Shown here one piece after another: positions 35,403 to 38,288 of a DNA stretch of 38,288 bases. The DNA comes from Clostridiales bacterium (GTDB lineage Bacteria > Bacillota > Clostridia > Peptostreptococcales > Anaerovoracaceae): positions 1 through 38,288 of the forward strand of contig DUVF01000034.1 in the NCBI GenBank assembly GCA_012841165.1, read 5' to 3'. Both the position numbers and the translations under genes were made by a program. A model generated the notes under the pieces. The model was given only the letters and a program-made list of their open reading frames with translations, was not told where the DNA came from and searched no databases. Numbering within the stretch: position 1 is the first letter of the stretch; each line of letters starts with the position of its first letter.

Positions 35403-35459
35403 ATGTCTGTTTCTCTCACTAAAATCATGAACCTGATACAATTCCGAGTGGTTTTGTAG
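35403..35459 (+). CDS. Leader peptide ORF, 18 residues
   Basis: ATG 35403 opens an 18-codon ORF (MSVSLTKIMNLIQFRVVL) ending in TAG 35457-35459. GGAGG lies 10 bases upstream. The coding stretch covers the left arm (35430-35436) of a terminator hairpin and stops 2 bases before the right arm, so a translating or stalled ribosome would keep the hairpin from forming. It resembles an attenuation leader. There is no run of one regulatory codon, so the signal is not evident. Confidence 0.5.
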   Translation: MSVSLTKIMNLIQFRVVL

Positions 35460-35475
35460 TTTCAGGTTTTTTGTT
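35430..35475 (+). terminator. Terminator/attenuator in the aminotransferase leader
   Basis: AACCTGA (35430-35436) pairs with TCAGGTT (35462-35468); inner TAC and GTA may extend the stem. A T-run (TTTTTT at 35467-35472) follows. It lies about 125 bases before the first aminotransferase ATG and within transcripts from both upstream promoters. Confidence 0.65.
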
Positions 35476-35596
35476 ATGACAAAACACGGCGAGGCGAAGC
35501 GATGTCGTTAGAAAGTCTTTTTCCGGCGCGGTTTATATAAATGTATGAAGGAGAAAGAAAACATTATATTTTATCAACGAAATGGAGGGTTAAAAA

Positions 35597-36807
35597 ATGC
35601 AATTAAAAGACGTCAATTTAACCAAGGAACAAATTATTGAAAAGTCACAAAAGTATATGATCGAAACCTATGAGCGGTTTCCTTTCGTTGCTGCCAAAGC
35701 AAAGGATATGTACATCTACGATTCTGATGGAAACGCATACCTTGACTTCTATGGCGGCATCGCTGTCAACAACGCCGGCAACTGCAACGATAAAGTAGTC
35801 GCGGCAGTCAGAGATCAGGTGGGCGACATCATGCACACCTTCAACTATCCGTACACCATTCCCCAGGCGATACTGTCCGAACTGATCTGCGAAACCATCG
35901 GCATGGAGAAGATTCTCTATCAGAATTCAGGCGCCGAGGCTAATGAAGCGATGATCAAAATCGCCCGTAAATACGGCACCGATAACTTTGGCCCCAATAA
36001 ATATGAAATCATCACCGCCTGGAAGAGCTTCCACGGCCGTACCTTTGGCGCCATGTCCGCCACCGGCCAACCCGACAACGCCTGTCAGGTAGGCTTTAAA
36101 CCATGCTCCCGGGTTTCGTCTATGCAGAATATAACAATCTGGAAGATTTCAAATCCAAGATCACCGAAAACACGATCGCCATCATGGTCGAGCCCTGCCA
36201 GGGTGAAGGCGGCGTCCACCCGGCGACCAAGGAATTCCTGGTCGGCCTGCGCAAGCTGTGCGACGAAAAAGGATTGCTGTTGTTGCTTGATGAAATCCAG
36301 ACCGGCTGGTGCAGAACCGGTAAAGTCATGGATTACATGAACTATGACATCAAGCCTGATGCGGTCTCCATGGCTAAAGGCATCGGCGGCGGAATGCCGA
36401 TCGGCGCGATGGCTTGCACAGCTAAGCTGGCAAAGACTTTCGGAGCCGGCGCTCATGGCAGCACCTATGCGGGTAACCCTGTCACCTGCGCGGCAGCCTA
36501 TGCACAGGTCAAAGAACTGCTCGACCGCAATTTGGCTGAGAATGCCAGAGTTGTCGGCGATTACTTTGCCGGAATCCTGGCCAAACTGCCGAAAGTCAAA
36601 GCAGTCCGGAACGCCGGTCTGTTGGTCGGTGTTGAATTCGACGACAGCCTCGCCTCTGTCGAAATCAAACGCGCCTGCATAGCCCGCAAACTGCTGGTCA
36701 CATCCATTGGCACCAGCATCATCCGGATGGTACCGCCCCTCATCGCGACCAAGGAAGATTGCGACAAGGCAGCCGCCATCCTCAAGGAAGCCGTTGAATC
36801 ACTGTAA
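35597..36807 (+). pseudogene. Class III aminotransferase (ornithine/acetylornithine-type), frameshifted
   Basis: The reading frame from ATG 35597 (GGAGGG seven bases upstream) is a normal class III PLP aminotransferase up to TGQPDNACQVGFKP. The family sequence then continues as MLPGFVYAEYNN in the -1 frame from about 36103, through DEIQTGWCRTGKV and the PLP-lysine region SMAKGIGGG, to TAA 36807. One base is missing near AAACCATG, most simply one C of a CCC run. Joined, the protein is about 403 residues, close to the usual length. Either the gene is newly broken, or this is a sequencing error; codon use downstream stays intact. It precedes patA and probably serves amine or ornithine catabolism. 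Confidence 0.88.
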
Positions 36808-36815
36808 AGCAGCAA

Positions 36816-36861
36816 AGCCCTATAAAATAGTCGTCTGATGTCAGACCGACGTAAAAGGGCT
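36816..36861 (+). other. Intergenic hairpin between the aminotransferase genes
   Basis: AGCCCT (36816-36821) pairs with AGGGCT (36856-36861). Inside it GTCGTCTGA (36830-36838) pairs with TCAGACCGAC (36841-36850) with one bulge. No U-run follows, so it may be an mRNA processing or stability element. Confidence 0.5.
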
Positions 36862-36874
36862 CCCTAATTCGATA

Positions 36875-36893
36875 CTTAAATTTCACATTTAAG
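36875..36893. promoter_or_regulatory. Inverted repeat just before patA
   Basis: CTTAAAT-TTCAC-ATTTAAG is a perfect 7-bp inverted repeat with a 5-base centre, 11 bases before the patA ribosome site. It may be an operator or a weak mRNA hairpin. Confidence 0.4.
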
Positions 36894-36915
36894 ATAAAAA
36901 TATGGAGGTATGAAA

Positions 36916-38268
36916 ATGGGAAGAAAAAGTTTTGATGAAGTACTCAAATACACTGAGTACGCGATGAAGACCATTGGTCAGAAAACAATGACCGATGACG
37001 AAATGAATAAGTTCATCGCAGAAGCAGAGTTCAACTACCAGAACCACGTTAACCCCGGTTTCCTGGAATATCGGAAAGCGGCAGGTGGCGACCAGATGGC
37101 CATGGAGTGGATCTGCGAAGGTGACACCTTTACAGACCTGCACGGCAAACAGTATATCGACTGCTTAGGCGGTTTCGGTACTTTCAACTGCGGCCATCGT
37201 CATCCCAAAATTGTTCAAAACGTCAAAAACCAGCTCGACAAACAACCGCTTGCGAGCGCCGAGCTGATCGAAGCCAACCGCGGTCTGTTAGCCCGCATCC
37301 TGGCAGACGTGACCCCCGGTGATCTGCAATACACCTTCTTCACCTCTTCCGGTACGGAATCCGTAGAATGCGGTTTGAAGATGGCGGCCCTTTCGACAGG
37401 CAGACACTATTTCGTGGCATTCAAAGCCGACTTCCACGGAAAGACTCACGGTTCACTGTCACTGACTGCTAAAGCAGACTACAGAGGACCCTTCCTGCCG
37501 CTGCTCCAAGGCGCCAGATTTGCTCCCTTTGGTGATCTGGATTACCTCAAGAAACTGATCGAAATTCAGGAATACATCGGCGAGCTGCCGGCAGCGATCG
37601 TTTTCGAACCGATTCAGGGCGAAGCCGGCGTCAACATTCCACCCGATGATTTCATTCCTGGCATCAGAAAAATCTGCGACGACTATGGCATCATGATGAT
37701 CGCCGACGAAGTCCAGACCGGAATGGGCAGAACCGGAAAAATGTTCGCAGTTGACCACTACGATGTAGCACCGGACATCCTCTGCCTCGGTAAAGCGATC
37801 TCTGGTTCGGTTGTACCCTTATCCGCGACCGTCTGCACAGAAAAAGCCTTCAGCGGCATGTTCGAAAATCCGCTGCTGCACAGCACGACGACAGGCGGCA
37901 ACCCGCTGGCAACTTCTGCTGGTATCGGCTGCATCAATGTTCTCCTGAGCGAGAATCTCCCCGATAACGCCGCTAAGAGAGGCGCCCAGTTCATGGCCGG
38001 ATTGGAAAAACTCCACCAGAAATATCCCAAACTGCTGGTCACCTCCAGAGGCCGCGGCTTGATGATCGCCATGGAATTCTGTGATGGCGACAAGGGCTAC
38101 GAAGTTGTCTACGAAGCCTTTAACCGTGGACTCCTGCTGTCGGGCAGCTTGATCAATGCGAAGACCATCCGCATCGAGCCGCCTCTCACCATCTCGGAAG
38201 CTAACGTCGATAAGGCGCTGAACATCCTTGATGAATCAATGGACGTTGTTTACAAAAGAGATTTCTAA
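36916..38268 (+). CDS. patA: Putrescine aminotransferase PatA (YgjG-type)
   Basis: PatA transfers the amino group of putrescine (and cadaverine) to 2-oxoglutarate using PLP, giving 4-aminobutanal/pyrroline. The 450-residue protein is close to E. coli YgjG throughout: HVNPGFLEYRKA near residue 44, DCLGGFGTFNCGHRHP, SSGTESVECGLK, DEVQTGMGRTGKMFA, the PLP lysine in DILCLGKAISG, and TIRIEPPLT near the end. ATG 36916 has GGAGG seven bases upstream; an ATG at 36910 is too close to it. With merR and nhaC it suggests inducible polyamine use. The window ends 20 bases after the stop. Confidence 0.93.
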   Translation: MGRKSFDEVLKYTEYAMKTIGQKTMTDDEMNKFIAEAEFNYQNHVNPGFLEYRKAAGGDQMAMEWICEGDTFTDLHGKQYIDCLGGFGTFNCGHRHPKIVQNVKNQLDKQPLASAELIEANRGLLARILADVTPGDLQYTFFTSSGTESVECGLKMAALSTGRHYFVAFKADFHGKTHGSLSLTAKADYRGPFLPLLQGARFAPFGDLDYLKKLIEIQEYIGELPAAIVFEPIQGEAGVNIPPDDFIPGIRKICDDYGIMMIADEVQTGMGRTGKMFAVDHYDVAPDILCLGKAISGSVVPLSATVCTEKAFSGMFENPLLHSTTTGGNPLATSAGIGCINVLLSENLPDNAAKRGAQFMAGLEKLHQKYPKLLVTSRGRGLMIAMEFCDGDKGYEVVYEAFNRGLLLSGSLINAKTIRIEPPLTISEANVDKALNILDESMDVVYKRDF

Positions 38269-38288
38269 GTTTTACGACCGATCAACCA

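Noticed and set aside
35440..35460. GAGTGGTTTTG as a possible T-box antiterminator motif
   Set aside because: It lacks the conserved ACCGCG part, and the expected specifier and pairing layout are absent; the leader ORF explains the region better.
36093..36106. TTTAAAC heptamer at the aminotransferase frameshift, resembling a programmed -1 slippery site
   Set aside because: The zero frame reads TTT AAA C, not T TTA AAC, so the heptamer is out of register. A slip at or before it would also meet TAA in the -1 frame. A one-base deletion explains the data better.

Overview
The window looks like chromosomal DNA from an anaerobic Bacillota (Clostridia-like) bacterium. The grounds are the housekeeping gene order (rpmB divergent from yloU, recG, rsmD-coaD, tmcAL-ackA, rpmF, ftsK-rimO-pgsA-cinA-recA, rplU-rpmA-obgE), strong GGAGG ribosome sites, extended -10 promoters (TGnTATAAT), a Bacillus-type LexA box at recA and fermentative genes (ackA, amino acid permease, putrescine-type aminotransferase). 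Base composition is moderate by eye. I see no tRNA, rRNA, insertion sequence, CRISPR array or prophage. The species cannot be named from this sequence.

Layout. 1-2313: end of a histidine operon (probable hisB tail, hisA, hisF, hisI, hisE). 2521-4409: APC-family amino acid permease and a small membrane protein. 4472-4663 (minus): rpmB. 4960-10295: yloU, recG, rsmD, coaD, a coiled-coil protein, tmcAL. 10439-11909: ackA, then rpmF from a near-perfect promoter. 11983-12978 (minus): asd. 13162-20761: uppP, ftsK, rimO, pgsA, cinA, recA. 20861-21406: membrane-anchored M15 peptidase. 21564-23505: rplU, rpmA, obgE.

23502-28311 is the most interesting part. Starting inside the obgE stop codon, a tightly overlapping run encodes a ModE-type DNA-binding protein, a cysteine-rich radical SAM enzyme of the MJ0619/tetraether-lipid-synthase-like type, a SAM methyltransferase with a His-rich N-terminus, a small AMP-forming ligase lacking the usual C-terminal subdomain, and a MobA/MocA-like nucleotidyltransferase fused to a histidine phosphatase. 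The set resembles the uncharacterised DVU_1551-1557-type genes of Desulfovibrio, which I recall lying beside a molybdenum aldehyde oxidoreductase. My inference is a pathway that builds or attaches a molybdopterin-related cofactor or ligand; no function is proven here. It meets, tail to tail with a 40-nt overlap, an XRE/S24 regulator (minus) that has a strong promoter and a palindromic operator candidate. Divergent from that regulator lie an HD-domain protein, a B12-binding-type radical SAM protein (TIGR03960 type) and its DUF2344 partner.

32520-38268: an NhaC-type antiporter (minus) is divergent from a MerR-family activator. Next come a 382-nt regulatory region and two class III aminotransferases. 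The first is broken by a one-base frameshift; the second is a clear putrescine aminotransferase (PatA). The regulatory region holds a promoter with the 19-bp spacer typical of MerR targets, a second conventional promoter, and an 18-codon leader ORF that runs into a terminator hairpin. This suggests MerR activation plus translation-coupled attenuation of amine catabolism.
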